NCBI GenBank assembly: GCA_004335835.1
Contig: RWJK01000869.1
Span: 1-14,179, forward strand
Reading direction: 5' to 3'
Source of the DNA: Scenedesmus sp. ARA3
Lineage: Eukaryota; Chlorophyta; Chlorophyceae; Sphaeropleales; Scenedesmaceae
Length of the DNA: 14,179 nt
Part shown: in pieces, positions 1 through 8,806 of the stretch
Layout: every line of letters begins with the position of its first letter
How positions within the stretch are numbered: the first letter of the stretch is position 1
Translations under genes and position numbers: made by a program
The notes under the pieces: model-generated
Told to the model about the DNA's origin: nothing
The model's input: the letters and a program-made list of their open reading frames with translations, nothing else
Databases searched by the model: none

Positions 1-61
<61 letters not shown>
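1..61. repeat. (GT)30 dinucleotide microsatellite at the window edge
   Basis: A perfect GT run fills the first 61 bases and continues beyond the left edge by an unknown amount. It encodes only an alternating Cys-Val artefact in frame 1. No function can be assigned. Confidence 0.97.
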
Positions 62-62
<1 letters not shown>

Positions 63-1108
63 ACTGTACCATATGGGTAGCGCTACTAGCACGGCGCTTC
101 TTAAGGCTATCGTAGCGTTCTCCTTTGATCTCACCATGTTTCTAGATGTCAACTATGCCACACTGCTCCTGTTGTCACTGCACATCGCTGGCTGACTCAG
201 CCAGTCGGACTGCACAATCAGCCTTGCCATGACTGCGGTGACCATGTAGCATACTGGTGTATCTGTAGCAACAAGGCTGCTGCACACTGCCGCCGCGCGG
301 CAGCAATTGCCCAGTGGCTGTGCACTACCAGCCCTGGCTGCAGCCAGCTGTACTTGATAGAGGCCTGCACACGTCCATCACCCATTTGCTGTTGCTGTAG
401 AAATTGTAGGAAGTTGTTGGCACTGGTCACTGTGTACTGGCCATCATCGTGTGCTGGTGCAATTGTCACTGTGTACTCGTCCGTTGGGGGTGGCCTGCTG
501 CTGCTGCCGGCGGCTGGCCAGCCAGCGGCTGGCTCTGTCAGCAGGCTGGCTGGCTGGGTGGAAGGGCAGGTGCGCTGCGCCATGCTGCGCTGGCATTGCC
601 CGGGCAGTTGAGCAGCATTGATACTATCTTAGTAGGGCGTGGTCACTGCGAGTTGTATTTCACCTAGCAGGCGGCGCTTAGGCTTGACAGCACTGCATGA
701 CGTGGCACGTGGTGTTGCTCGCGCAGTGGTTTGTGGTTGCCAAAGAGCGCTACACACCATGTCCCATGCATTCCCTCTCAAGAGGCGGCAATGCTGCTAC
801 TACTGCACAGAGAGAGTAGCGGCTGACAGCACTGCCCGGAGTGTTGGATGTCTGGCTGTGTTTGTGACACAACCTCTGTATCATATCTTTTTTTTTAGTA
901 GATGCACGCACCAGCAGGGTTAACACACACTACATGGAAGTTGCCAACTCCAACCAGTAGCTATCTTTAGATGCAATGCACGCCAAGTCTGGCCAGTCGT
1001 GTTGCAATTCATGTCAAGCATCTTCACTTGGCAGCTTGCTTGCTGGAAGCACGGTGTGCCATCTGGCTGGTGGCTGACATGGCTGTTGCCACCAACAGCC
1101 AATCTCAG

Positions 1109-1158
1109 ATGGCCAGTGGCTGTACTGATAAGTCATGGCCAGTGGCTGTACTGATAAG
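1109..1158. repeat. 24-bp direct repeat, two copies
   Basis: The 24-base unit beginning ATGGCCAGTGGCTGTACTG occurs at 1109-1132 and again at 1135-1158, separated by two bases. The copies are identical, so the duplication is recent or maintained. No coding role is visible. Confidence 0.9.
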
Positions 1159-2052
1159 GCATTGTCAATGCTTTGCGTGTTACCAGGTCAACGCTTTTGA
1201 GCCAATCAGAGGATCAGGGGTAACCATTTGATCCTCAAACCACTGCCCTGCCAGCACATCGTCCCAACCCCGCGCCCGAAACACGGTGACACAGCATACC
1301 AGTTACCCAGTTACCAAAGTAGGGCCACAGGCCCACCCACAAAGGAGCCAGACAAGGCTCATGGGGTCCAGCAAAAATCCAAAAAACATTGCAAAAAAGG
1401 GTGACATACAAACGCACTGCCGTGGCAGGAGCTGAAAAAGCACGAAGACCCAAGCTTCAGGTACACTGCCCAGGCTTGCAAAATGCTTCGAAGTAGTATA
1501 GATGCCTTACTTGGCAAGCCATGCTGCGCCAGCTGTCAGCTGGTCTGTTGGTCAGTGCATGCCCAGCTGGTCCTGTCAGAGGCCGCCGCCGGCAGCGGCC
1601 TGACTGGGCCAGCAGAGAGACAAAGGGCTACCGGAACGCAAGCCACTGGCTGGCAGCACCAACGCCCGTTCCATGGAAACGCAATCGAGGCACCCGCGAC
1701 GCGCCGCGGGGAGCCCAGGATTCAGCAGCTGCTCGGCTGACTACTGGTGGCCTGCCAACTGACCACACAAAGTATAAGGCAATGCAGCCATCACGCCCAA
1801 TTGCTGTACAATGCACAGATGCTTCAGTCACTGAGGTGTTGTGGGTGCTGCGTCTGCTGCAGGCTGCTGCTGCAGCCACTGCACGCCTGAGTATGCCTCA
1901 CACATAGCGCTACCAGCTCACATCAACATAAGTGCAACAGCCAACCATTGCCATTCACATCCTATGGTGTTTAGGTTTAATGTGGATGTGTATGTGCTTG
2001 ACATGTATGCCAGGATTAGCAAGCTTATCCAACCCAGTCATGCAGCAACCGT

Positions 2053-2092
2053 TGACATCAGCTCCAATGCATGATGTGACATCAGCTCCAAT
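2053..2092. repeat. 16-bp direct repeat, two copies
   Basis: TGACATCAGCTCCAAT is present at 2053-2068 and 2077-2092, a 24-bp spacing. It includes TGACATCA, which resembles an AP-1/CRE-like half-site arrangement, but with no gene start beside it a regulatory role is only speculation. Confidence 0.8.
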
Positions 2093-2167
2093 CCGCCCTG
2101 TGCGCCTGCTGCCTACACCGTTCAGCTCAGCTGGCCCTGCCGTCGCATAACAACAACAAATAAATAG

Positions 2168-2542
2168 GGTACATCAGCACGATACCCATGGTCAGCTTGT
2201 CTTGAAGTATGCTGCATCACATTATATCAGCTGTCCCTGCCGCCTCACGACAGGAAGCGCACGGTGAGGTACATCAGCACGATGATGCCCATGGCCAGCT
2301 TGTCAGAACAGTCCAAAAACACCTGCATGATACGATGCTCAAGACGGCCCAGCCGCCTCACGACAGGGAGCGCACGCGAGGTGCATCAGCACAGTGACAT
2401 CCATGGCCAGCCGGCCTGGCACATCCTTGGGCAAAAGTTGCTGCAAATGAACGAGCCGTCAGCTGGCCCCAAAGCCTGCCGCCTCATGACAGGAAGCGCA
2501 CAGTGAGGTTCATCAGCGCACGATATCCAAAGCCAGCTTGTC
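2168..2542 (-). repeat. Four decayed tandem copies of the 3' end of the neighbouring small gene
   Basis: Copies of the last ~60 bp of the 2602-2847 coding region lie at about 2168-2202 (partial), 2244-2304, 2357-2414 and 2483-2542, with 113-126 bp spacing from one unit to the next and to the true gene end at 2601. On the minus strand the 2244-2304 copy still encodes DKLAMGIIVLMYLTVRFLS plus the TGA stop, with one synonymous change (ATC for ATT). The others carry indels and substitutions: the 2357 copy loses two bases and the stop frame, the 2483 copy has an indel giving an early TGA, and the 2168 copy has a three-base deletion and lacks the tail. Spacers between units are much more divergent. 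All copies lose homology upstream at about the same codon (Asp-Lys). None has an obvious AG acceptor in the right phase, so they look like ghost copies rather than alternative last exons. Confidence 0.88.
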
Positions 2543-2601
2543 AAACGTGTTCCTAAGCACAACATGCTGCATATCAACAAACAGCACCTGCCCCAGCAGC
2601 C

Positions 2602-2847
2602 TCACGACAGGAAGCGCACGGTGAGGTACATCAGCACAATGATGCCCATGGCCAGCTTGTCATCAATGACTTTAAAATAGGCCAGGCCCACAGCAGCCAC
2701 CACCACGGCAGTGCTCTGCAGCAGCAGCGTCTTCACCTTGGCGGCGCGCACAGGGTCAACGCCAGCAGCAGCTGCTGCTGCAGAGCCGCCAGCGGCTGTG
2801 CTGCCTGCTGCTGCTTGCTGCACTGCCTTTTGGCCCACTTTTACCAT
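2602..2847 (-). CDS. Small hypothetical protein with two hydrophobic segments (81 aa)
   Basis: This is a single-exon reading frame starting at the ATG at 2847-2845, which has A at -3 and G at +4. An in-frame TGA lies upstream with no earlier ATG between. The N-terminal ~35 residues are Ala/Gly/Gln-rich and slightly basic, like a flexible or targeting segment. Residues about 40-60 (KTLLLQSTAVVVAAVGLAYF) and about 64-80 (DKLAMGIIVLMYLTVRFLS) are hydrophobic, separated by a short Lys/Asp turn, which suggests a helical hairpin or a tail-anchored membrane protein. I do not recognise the family; small ER, mitochondrial outer membrane or plastid membrane subunits are all possible. That it is a real gene is supported by the codon pattern and by the copied 3' ends downstream, which preserve the same peptide. 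It diverges from the splicing factor gene across 557 bp. Confidence 0.72.
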   Translation of the reverse strand: MVKVGQKAVQQAAAGSTAAGGSAAAAAAGVDPVRAAKVKTLLLQSTAVVVAAVGLAYFKVIDDKLAMGIIVLMYLTVRFLS

Positions 2848-3404
2848 GCTGACTGCTGGACCAGCAGTGCTGGTAGTGTGCGCTTGAGCTGGCGTACGTG
2901 CTGCTCCTGCTGCCAGTACCGTATGCTGTCAGGCTGGATCACCCAAGTGTATGTGGGGCCAGGGAGCTCCTCCAACGCTCTAAGAAAGGGATGTTGCAAT
3001 GTTCAAGCTGTCGGCAGCAGCGTAATCAAGCTATGCCAGTCCAGCAGCAGCAGCAGTAGAGCAGCACAAAACACGTGATGACCCTGGACGCAAAACACAA
3101 AAGTACGAGAGTTGCTCAGAAAACAATCGTGGTGCAAAGCAGCACCGTTCAAGATTGTTGAGCTTTCACAGCAACGCAGAACCTGCAACACACAGTCAAG
3201 CCAGTGTTTTGTGCTGTAGCCCGCGCTTCAAATGAAGAGCAGACGAGTCAGGTCTGATTTGCGTTACCTGGTTGCTCTTTCATTGAAATCTGTTTAGCAG
3301 CGGTACACGCATCAGCTTTGCATCGCTGCACTGCGTGTGCGTACAGTCTCAGGCGCTGGCTTGCAAGCCCCTATTAATAGCAAACGACTTCATTGATCGT
3401 CGTC
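2848..3404. promoter_or_regulatory. Divergent intergenic region, likely bidirectional promoter
   Basis: The minus-strand small gene and the plus-strand splicing factor gene start head to head across this interval, so both promoters and both 5' UTRs should lie here. No convincing TATA box is seen; CTATTAATAG at 3371-3380 is AT-rich but only ~30 bp from the ATG. An imperfect inverted repeat (3229-3242 with 3272-3285, CAAATGAAGAGCAG against TTGCTCTTTCATTG) could form a stem in the UTR or promoter. Assignment as a promoter is by position only. Confidence 0.5.
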
Positions 3405-4256
3405 ATGTCAGAGAATGGTGGCAGCCCGATGAGCGGGCGAGAGGAGGAGCCAAATGGAGCACCTGTTGAGCGCGAGAGGTCTGTCAGCAGAGATCGCAGC
3501 AGGGAGAGGAGTCGTGAACGGATCAAGAAGGAAAAGCACAGCCGCAGGGACCGAGACGGCAGCAGAGAGCGCAAGAGCAGGCGGGACAGGAGCAGGAGTC
3601 GCTCTAAAGACAGGAAGCGCAGGTAAGACTGGCGTTGATAGGAGAATCCAGCAGGTGGTCATCAACCAATAGCAGGGATGCGATACAACGCAGGCGTAGC
3701 AGAGGGCTGCAGGCTATCTATGCAGCTGGGCGGCAGCAGCAGCAGTAGCAGCAGCAGACCTGGACAGGTGTCTGAGCATGACATGCGAGCCTGTCTGCAC
3801 GATACTGTCCATTGAGTTTATTGAAAGGACACCCAAGATTTGGTCAATGGGCATGCCGTCAGGGTTGCCACGCCATAGCAACAGCATGCAAGTTGTCCTG
3901 CAAGGAAGTGGTGCCACAGGCCAGTGGCGGGCCAGTATGGCCAATATCGTGGGGCGTGTCTTCATCAGCAGCATGCCGCAGCTCCAGCTCTTGGCATCTG
4001 CATGGCCTTGCCTACTGCTTCACTGCTTCCGTGCCGCTTCTTCTGCCTGCCCCGCCTCCTGCTGGCATTTGCAGGTCGCGCAGCCGCGACAGGCACAGGC
4101 GCCGCCGCAGCCGCAGCCGTGAGCGCCGCTCCAGCAGGCAGCGCAGCCGCAGCCGCAGCAGGGGCAGGGGCAAGGGCGGCCGCAGCCGCAGCCGCAGCAG
4201 GGACAGCGCAGGCGGCTACAAGCCGCGCAAGCGGCAGGAGCCCGCCAAGCCCGCAG
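3405..4256 (+). other. RS-domain exons 1 and 2 of the splicing factor
   Basis: Exon 1 opens with MSENGGSPMSGREEE and becomes RS/RE/RD dipeptide-rich (RSVSRDRSRERSRER). It ends AG before GTAAGA, in phase 2. Exon 2 resumes with TCGCGCAGCCGCGAC in matching phase and continues the Arg-Ser run (RSRSRERRSSRQRSRSRSRG), ending in KPRKRQEPAKPAG. The ATG at 3405 is preferred because the in-frame codon further upstream is TTG. RS domains act in protein-protein and branch-site contacts and carry nuclear-speckle localisation; this is family knowledge. Confidence 0.85.
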
Positions 4257-7200
4257 GTGGGTGGAGGCTGGGGTGTTGCTGCTGCTGCTGCTGCCGCCGC
4301 CACTGCTGCTGGGGTGTGCTGGGGGGGCTGCAGGAACCTGCCAAGCCCGCAGGTCATGGAGCAGGTGGCATGTTTGATGACGGCACGCCTGTTGTTGCAG
4401 CTGTTGTAGCAACCAGCATGCAGGGCAGAGTGGCAGTGCTCAAGCTGCAAGCACAGTCAGCAATACTGCTTCATGGCCTGTGCCTCCTCCTTGAACACGC
4501 AGGCAAGCAGCTGAGTGTGCTGGTGTGCTGTACTTATGCTGGTGTGCGCCGCTGTGGCTGCTGTGCATGCTGCTGTGCATGTTGCCCTGCCTGTCGCGCT
4601 GCTTTTACACCACCACACCCGGTTTGACTGGCGCCGCTGTGCCTGCTGTGCCTGCACCGCGCTGTCCTGCACCCCGCTGCATTGCACCATGCCCTGCTGA
4701 TGCCCCGCGCTGCCGCGCTGCCCCAGCAGCGTCTATGTTTGCCACCAACGACCCCTACGCGCACCTGCGCTCCAAGGTGTCCAGCGACCCTGCGGAAGGT
4801 GAGTGTTCTGCGGCCGGCTCCCTTATTTGATGTATAGGTTTGTAGTGGCCACCTAGCAGCTGCAGCGAATGCTGTGTCTGTGTTCCAAGGTGTTCAGCGA
4901 CCCCACGGAAGGTGCAGCGGTGTGCTGACAAGCCCAACCTGTGTGCTGATGCCCGCCTCACCACACGCAGCTGCCATGCGTGCAAACTCTACCTGCATGT
5001 GCAGTCTGTGGGCATGCACGGCGGTGCCGCGCGCGCGTGCCTGATCGCTAGCAGGACATGCTGCGCTATCCCTTTCCTGTTGTTACATGCCGTGCTGCAT
5101 AGCCGTGCAGCCCTCAGTGGTGCCTGCTGACGTGTCTGCCTGCCTGCTGTGTCTTTGCTGCTGCTGCTGCTGCTGCTTGTCCCCTCTCCCAGCCATGCGG
5201 CTGTGGCAGGAGCAGATGCTCAAGTCGCGGCAGCTGGTGCTGGCGCAGCAGGCCAAGAGCGCCGTGCAGCAGGCCAACAAGGCGCAGCGCGAGGTGCGGC
5301 AGCAGCAGCAGCGGCAGCAACGGCAGCAGCATGTCTGTGAGAATGTGCGAGACAGCAGCCGCAGCATGCAGCAGCGGGTTTGTGTGGTGGAGCAGGCAGC
5401 AGCAGCAGCTGCAGCAGCAGCGCACCATAGCATCTCTGCATGCGGTATGGCAGGCAGCAGCAGCAGCAGCAGCCAGCTGGCAGATGATGTCCACCATCGC
5501 AGCAGGCAGCCTGTTGATCTGCTGGTGCCAGCCCCTGGAGGCAAGCCAGCTGCCATCATGATGCCCACACTTTGGTCGCGTCACGCTGCCCTCCCTTCGC
5601 CTCTTTGTTTGCCGCTCACATTGTTTGCAAAGTCGTGGAATCCATGTCGAGCCACACACTCACCATCCCACCCTGCCCTGCCCTGCCGCTGCGCCTTCAC
5701 CAATGTGTGCAGCTGTACATCCGCAACCACACGCCGGGCGCGGTCACCAAGGCCATGCTGAGCACGCACTCACCACCTCACCCCTGCCGCTGCCCCTGCC
5801 GCCTGCCCCTACCTTGCTCTGCCCCTGTCACTGTTTGCAGCTGTACATTGGCAACCTCACGGCGGGCGCTGTCACTGAGGCCATGCTGGGCCAGGTCTTT
5901 GACAGCGCACTCATTGCAGCCTTCCCGCAGGCGGCAGCGCCGGGCCAGGAGCCGGTCTGCAAGGTGCGCAGTGGGCCGGCAGCAGCAGCAGCAGCAGCCG
6001 CAGCAGCAGCAGCAGCGTGGTTGGGGTCTGGATCCGTTGCTGCGGGTGGCGTGTTGATTGGTGCAGTGGGACAGCGGTTGGAGGGATGTGCTGCTGTGTG
6101 TGCAGTCGTTCATGCGCTGCCTAGCAGCATGCTATTACTGCCAGTAGCTAGTAGCTGGCACAGCCGGGCTGACTCTGCGCTGCGCTCGCTCTGCTGCTGC
6201 GCCCGGACACCAGGTGAACTCCACAGCGAGATCACTTTGTGAGGTTCCGCATGGAGTTCCGCATCCTCCGCTGACTTCGCTGCTGCTGCTGCTGCAGGTC
6301 AACATCCACAGCGACGGCCGCTACGGCTTTGTTGAGTTCCGCAGCCCCGAGTACGCGAGCGCTGCGCTGCAGCTCAACGACCAGATCAACCTCATGGGCC
6401 AGGCGCTGTCCATTGGCAGGCCAGCAAGCTACGTGGACCCGAACAAGGTGTGCTGCGTCTGCTTAGTGCATTGCCGTCGGCATGGTGGCGCTGTGGCTCC
6501 TTCCATATGCTAGATCACAACAAGGTGGGGATGGTGCGCGCTTGCAGCTGCCAAGCTGCTGTGTCCTAATATTGATGCATAGTCTGGTATGTTGCTAGTG
6601 CGCTCACTTGCACTGCCGTTGCTGCTGTCTGCTTTACGAAGCCCTTGCACTTACCATGTGACGCTGTGCCTGCTGCTGCTGTTGCTGCTGCTGCCTAATT
6701 GCTTGCTGGCTAGCCACAGGTGCACCAGGCAGCCGCGCAGGCCGAGGCAGCCCTGGCAGCCTTCCAGTCCTTGCACTTACGATGTGACGCTGTGCCTGCT
6801 GCTGCTGTTGCTGCTGCTGCTGCCTCATTGCTTGCTGCCCTGCCGCAGGTGCACCAGGCAGCCGCGCAGGCCGAAGCGGCCCTCGCAGCCTTCCAGTCTG
6901 GTGCCGGCATCCCCCTGCCCTCCATCGCAGCAGCAGAGGCGCTGCTGCCAGGCACAGCAGGCGCACACATGGCGGCTGCCGGCAACGCAGCAGCAGCGGG
7001 GCATAATGAGGCAGCAGTAGCAGCCGGCACAGTGCCCGCTGCCGCACTGGCTGCTGCTGCGGGGCCCTTTCCTGGTCCGCCTGGGGGTGCTGCTGCTGCG
7101 GGTGTGGGGCCAGCGCCGGCGGGTGCTGCGCTGGTGACGGAGGCGGGCGCCAGTTCGATTCCCACGCCCTACGTGGTGGTGGCTGGCATGATCACGCCCG

Positions 7201-8604
7201 AGGTGCTGGAGGATGGCGAAGAGTACGAGGAGGTGCGGGGCTGGGGTTCAGTGTATTTTCTAACCTGGTGTTTGGGTAAGGATGTGTGTTGGCTGGTGGG
7301 TGCACATGCGCTTTTGTGTTTGGAGGGCAAACTGTGTGCAAGGGCAGGACAAGTGTGTGGGATGTGCTGTGGGCGCACAGCAAGATGAGGTAAGGGACGT
7401 GACGCAAGTTTTGCTCTCGCTTGTGCTGGGGCTTGCAGCATGTAGTGGCTGCTAGGAGTGGCCCGCTGGCAGCAGCCGTGTGCCCCATCTCTCATCTGGG
7501 CTGCATTTGATGCTGCGGCTGTGTAACCACGAGCGCCTTGCTTCTGGTGCTGCTGCAGCTTTCCACCCCGCCCCAGCTCGACTGCCGACCACCGCGGACC
7601 CCATGCCTGGCGCAGCAGCAGCTGGATTGCTCTGCTGCTCTGTTGCTGTTTGCTGCTGTTCCTTGATGCTGTTGCAGCGTGTGTGACTGTGCTGACTCAT
7701 CACTGTGCTACGCTGCGGCGCGGCCGCTGCCCCCTATCACCAGCCAGATGCAACCGACCTTGAGGGTTTGAACAGAGCAAAAGCAGCGAATATGCCTTGG
7801 CGCATTCATTGCGTAGCGCCAGCAGTACCTACAGTCGTGGCACATGCTGCACATGGTGCAATGGCAGCATGCACAGATGGCACTTGTCATCACAGGGCAC
7901 AACACAGTGTTGCACAGCAGCAGCTGCTGCAGCTGCTGCAGTGACTACGCTTGCAGCTTGCACCCACAACAGCCTGCGTGCATGCACGCGAGCTGATTTG
8001 AAACCCCAGGCGCAACACTGACGACACCTGCTGCTGCTGCTGCGTCTCCTGGGCGGCACTCCGGCTGCGGTCTTTCCCTGCGGCTGGCCTGTCCCCGCTG
8101 CTGCCTTTTTCTTGCTTTTCTGGTTTCCCTCAGGTGCTGCTTGATCTCAAGGAGGAGTGTGGCCGGCACGGCGCGGTGTACGAGGTGAAGGTGCCGCGCC
8201 CCGCCAACCCGCAGGCGGCACGCCACCTGTTCGGCACGGGCAACTACGGCAAGGTGCGTGGCTGGGGTGGCTGGCTGCGGGGTTGGCGTGCGTGTGTGCA
8301 GTGCACGCTGCTGTTGTGTGTGCCACCTGTCCGGCACAGGCATCTGCGGCAAGGTGCGCTCGCTGGCTGGTCGGGGTGTGGTGGGGGTAGTGGAAGGTAG
8401 TAGCAGGTAGTGCGCTGCTGCTGGGCAGTTTGTGCTGCAGCCAAAGCTCAAGCCGCAGTCGCCTCAACAATCTGCTGCTGCTGTTGTTGTTGTAGTTGTG
8501 TTCCTGCAGGTTTACGTGCAGATTGTGGACACGGCGGCGCATCCGATGTTGTGCTGCAGCCAATGACTGGTGCCTTTTCAAAAGCCGCAGCTACCTCACC
8601 ACTT

Positions 8605-8635
<31 letters not shown>

Positions 8636-8806
8636 TTCCTGCAGGCCTACGTGCAGTTTGTGGACACCGCTGGCGCGCAGAAGGCGCGTGACGCCATCCA
8701 CGGGCGCATGTTTGCGGGCAACCCCGTCAGCGCGGTGTACCTCACAGCGCAGGCGTATGGTGTGGCCATGGCAGCGATGGAGCAGGAGGCGGCGCAGCAG
8801 CAGTAG
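3405..8806 (+). CDS. U2AF large subunit-like splicing factor (RS-RRM1-UHM), 9 exons, 503 aa
   Basis: Proposed exons: 3405-3622, 4075-4256, 4727-4798, 5193-5293, 5841-5963, 6298-6447, 6849-7232, 8134-8253, 8645-8806 (TAG stop). All introns are GT-AG and the spliced length is an exact multiple of three. Residues ~25-125 form an Arg/Ser dipeptide-rich RS domain. Residues 192-275 form an RRM with RNP2 LYIGNL (192-197) and RNP1 GRYGFVEF (239-246), closest in my reading to U2AF65 RRM1. Residues ~283-385 are Ala/Gly/Pro-rich. Residues ~387-490 match the U2AF65 third RRM or UHM: acidic helix EDGEEYEE, EECGRHG, VPRP, YVQF and the hallmark R-x-F (Arg471-Met472-Phe473). In the family this protein binds the intron polypyrimidine tract with U2AF35 and recruits U2 snRNP in the nucleus. 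Oddities: canonical RRM2 is not found, and the basic-Trp ligand motif that binds U2AF35 is not evident. Exon 4 contains the only nearby Trp (AMRLWQEQ). Another UHM splicing protein with the same domain order remains possible. Confidence 0.85.
4331..4354 (+). repeat. Ghost copy of exon 2 donor boundary
   Basis: The last 22 coding bases of exon 2 plus the GT (4235-4258) recur 96 bp downstream, inside intron 2. The two coding differences (GAG/GAA and CCC/CCT) are synonymous, and the AG|GT is kept, so the site could serve as an alternative donor. Confidence 0.8.
4727..4798 (+). other. Exon 3 with a NAGNAG tandem acceptor
   Basis: The acceptor region reads GCCCCAGCAGCG, giving two usable AGs three bases apart (ending 4726 and 4729). 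Either keeps phase and would include or omit one Ala before SMFATNDPYAHL. The exon ends GCGGAAG before GTGAGT, phase 1, and joins the CC of exon 4 to give Ala. Confidence 0.7.
4884..4918 (+). repeat. Ghost copy of exon 3 donor boundary
   Basis: TCCAAGGTGTTCAGCGACC and the bases after it repeat the end of exon 3 (4771-4803) at an offset of 113 bp. One synonymous and two replacement changes are present, and the donor has decayed from GTGAGT to GTGCAG. Confidence 0.8.
5657..5766 (+). repeat. Ghost copy of intron 4 end and exon 5 start
   Basis: The pyrimidine-rich intron end, the GCAG acceptor (5709-5712) and 54 bases of exon 5 are duplicated upstream of the real site at 128 bp (acceptor to acceptor). 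The copy would read LYIRNHTPGAVTKAML, replacing the RNP2 Gly with Arg and Leu with His. The offset is not a multiple of three, so reading through breaks frame. It appears to be a decayed copy. Confidence 0.85.
5841..6432 (+). other. RRM1-coding exons 5 and 6
   Basis: Exon 5 follows TTTGCAG and encodes LYIGNLTAGAVTEAML through a loop ending PVCK. Exon 6 follows a (CTG)nCAG acceptor and encodes VNIHSDGRYGFVEFRS to IGRPASYVDP. The two RNP motifs are separated by the spacing expected for an RRM only if the intron at 5964-6297 is removed. Upstream, exon 4 ends AQRE so the domain starts RE-LYIGNL, as in U2AF65 proteins. Confidence 0.85.
6189..6252 (+). repeat. Ghost copy of intron 5 end and exon 6 start
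   Basis: CTGCTGCTGC followed by CACCAG at 6213 and then GTGAACTCCACAGCGAG and TTTGTGAGGTTCCGCA parallels the real exon 6 start (6298 onward: GTCAACATCCACAGCGAC, later TTTGTTGAGTTCCGCA). The copy is 84 bp upstream, with an internal deletion of about 8 bp that removes frame. Confidence 0.72.
6643..6897 (+). repeat. Tandem duplication of intron 6 end and exon 7 start, in frame
   Basis: Unit 1 (6643-6768) and unit 2 (6769-6897) each contain CCTTGCACTTA, a CTG-rich tract, an AG acceptor (6719 and 6848) and the sequence for VHQAAAQAEAALAAFQS. The four coding differences between the copies are all synonymous third-base changes. The acceptors are 129 bp apart and the frame is open from 6720 through the second copy, so use of the upstream acceptor would add 43 residues without a frameshift. 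Confidence 0.9.
7233..8133 (+). other. Intron 7, 901 bp, no gene inside
   Basis: This is the longest intron of the splicing factor gene, bounded by GAG|GTGCGG and TTTCCCTCAG|GTG. The 3' end has the only clear polypyrimidine tract (CTTTTTCTTGCTTTTCTGG) among the introns of this gene. Short CTG runs occur at 7918-7940 and 8029-8043. I saw no copied exon edge, snoRNA box pair or coding exon in it. Confidence 0.65.
8322..8360 (+). repeat. Ghost copy of exon 8 donor boundary
   Basis: GCCACCTGTCCGGCACAGG through GGCAAG|GTGCG repeats the exon 8 end (8222 onward) at an offset of exactly 100 bp. In frame it would read CHLSGTGICGK against RHLFGTGNYGK: one synonymous and four replacement changes, with the donor kept. 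Confidence 0.85.
8431..8690 (+). repeat. Tandem duplication of intron 8 end and exon 9 start
   Basis: Unit 1 (8431-8549) and unit 2 (8550 onward) both run TGTGCTGCAGCCA, a CTG or TTG-rich tract, TTCCTGCAG, then TACGTGCAG-TTGTGGACAC. The acceptors at 8509 and 8644 are 135 bp apart. Unit 1 would encode VYVQIVDTAA and then meet a TGA after CCSQ, so its use would truncate the UHM. The length difference comes from the CTG tract. Confidence 0.88.

Larger units (their letters stand above)
62..2160. other. Region without a supportable gene
   Basis: Both strands carry only short open frames (under about 130 codons) with no recognisable domain, no protein-like periodicity and no chain of GT-AG junctions that I could build. 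The sequence is mixed low complexity, with GGCT/CAGC-rich patches around 480-600 and 1550-1740. Two short direct repeats (1109-1158 and 2053-2092) are listed separately. It may include the 3' flank of the minus-strand gene at 2602-2847 or exons of a gene lying off the left edge, but nothing here proves either. Confidence 0.6.
7161..8803 (+). other. C-terminal UHM (RRM3) coding exons
   Basis: The end of exon 7 encodes PTPYVVVAGMITPEVLEDGEEYEE, cut by a 901-bp intron with no gene visible in it. Exon 8 encodes VLLDLKEECGRHGAVYEVKV and ends NYGK. Exon 9 encodes AYVQFVDTAGAQKARDAIHG then RMFAGN, followed by a short tail AMAAMEQEAAQQQ and TAG. The acidic first helix plus the R-x-F loop is the signature that distinguishes a UHM, which binds Trp-containing peptides, from an RNA-binding RRM. 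Confidence 0.85.

Noticed and set aside
1483..1907. Two overlapping plus-strand frames of 85 and 128 codons
   Set aside because: They have no recognisable domain, no clear splice partners and low-complexity composition, so neither can be supported as a gene.
3965..4450. Minus-strand Ala-rich and Cys-rich frames opposite the RS exon
   Set aside because: These are antisense shadows of GC-rich CGC/AGC and CAG/CTG repeats. The plus strand gives an Arg-Ser domain with matching splice phases.
4373..4515. Possible C/D box snoRNA in intron 2 (TTGATGA and later CTGA)
   Set aside because: The C-box match lacks the purine, the boxes are too far apart, and there is no terminal stem.
5087..5761. Continuous frame through exon 4 into intron 4
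   Set aside because: After AQRE the frame becomes Gln/Ala repeats and then out-of-frame sequence. Joining 5293 to 5841 gives RE-LYIGNL, the expected RRM1 start, in correct phase.
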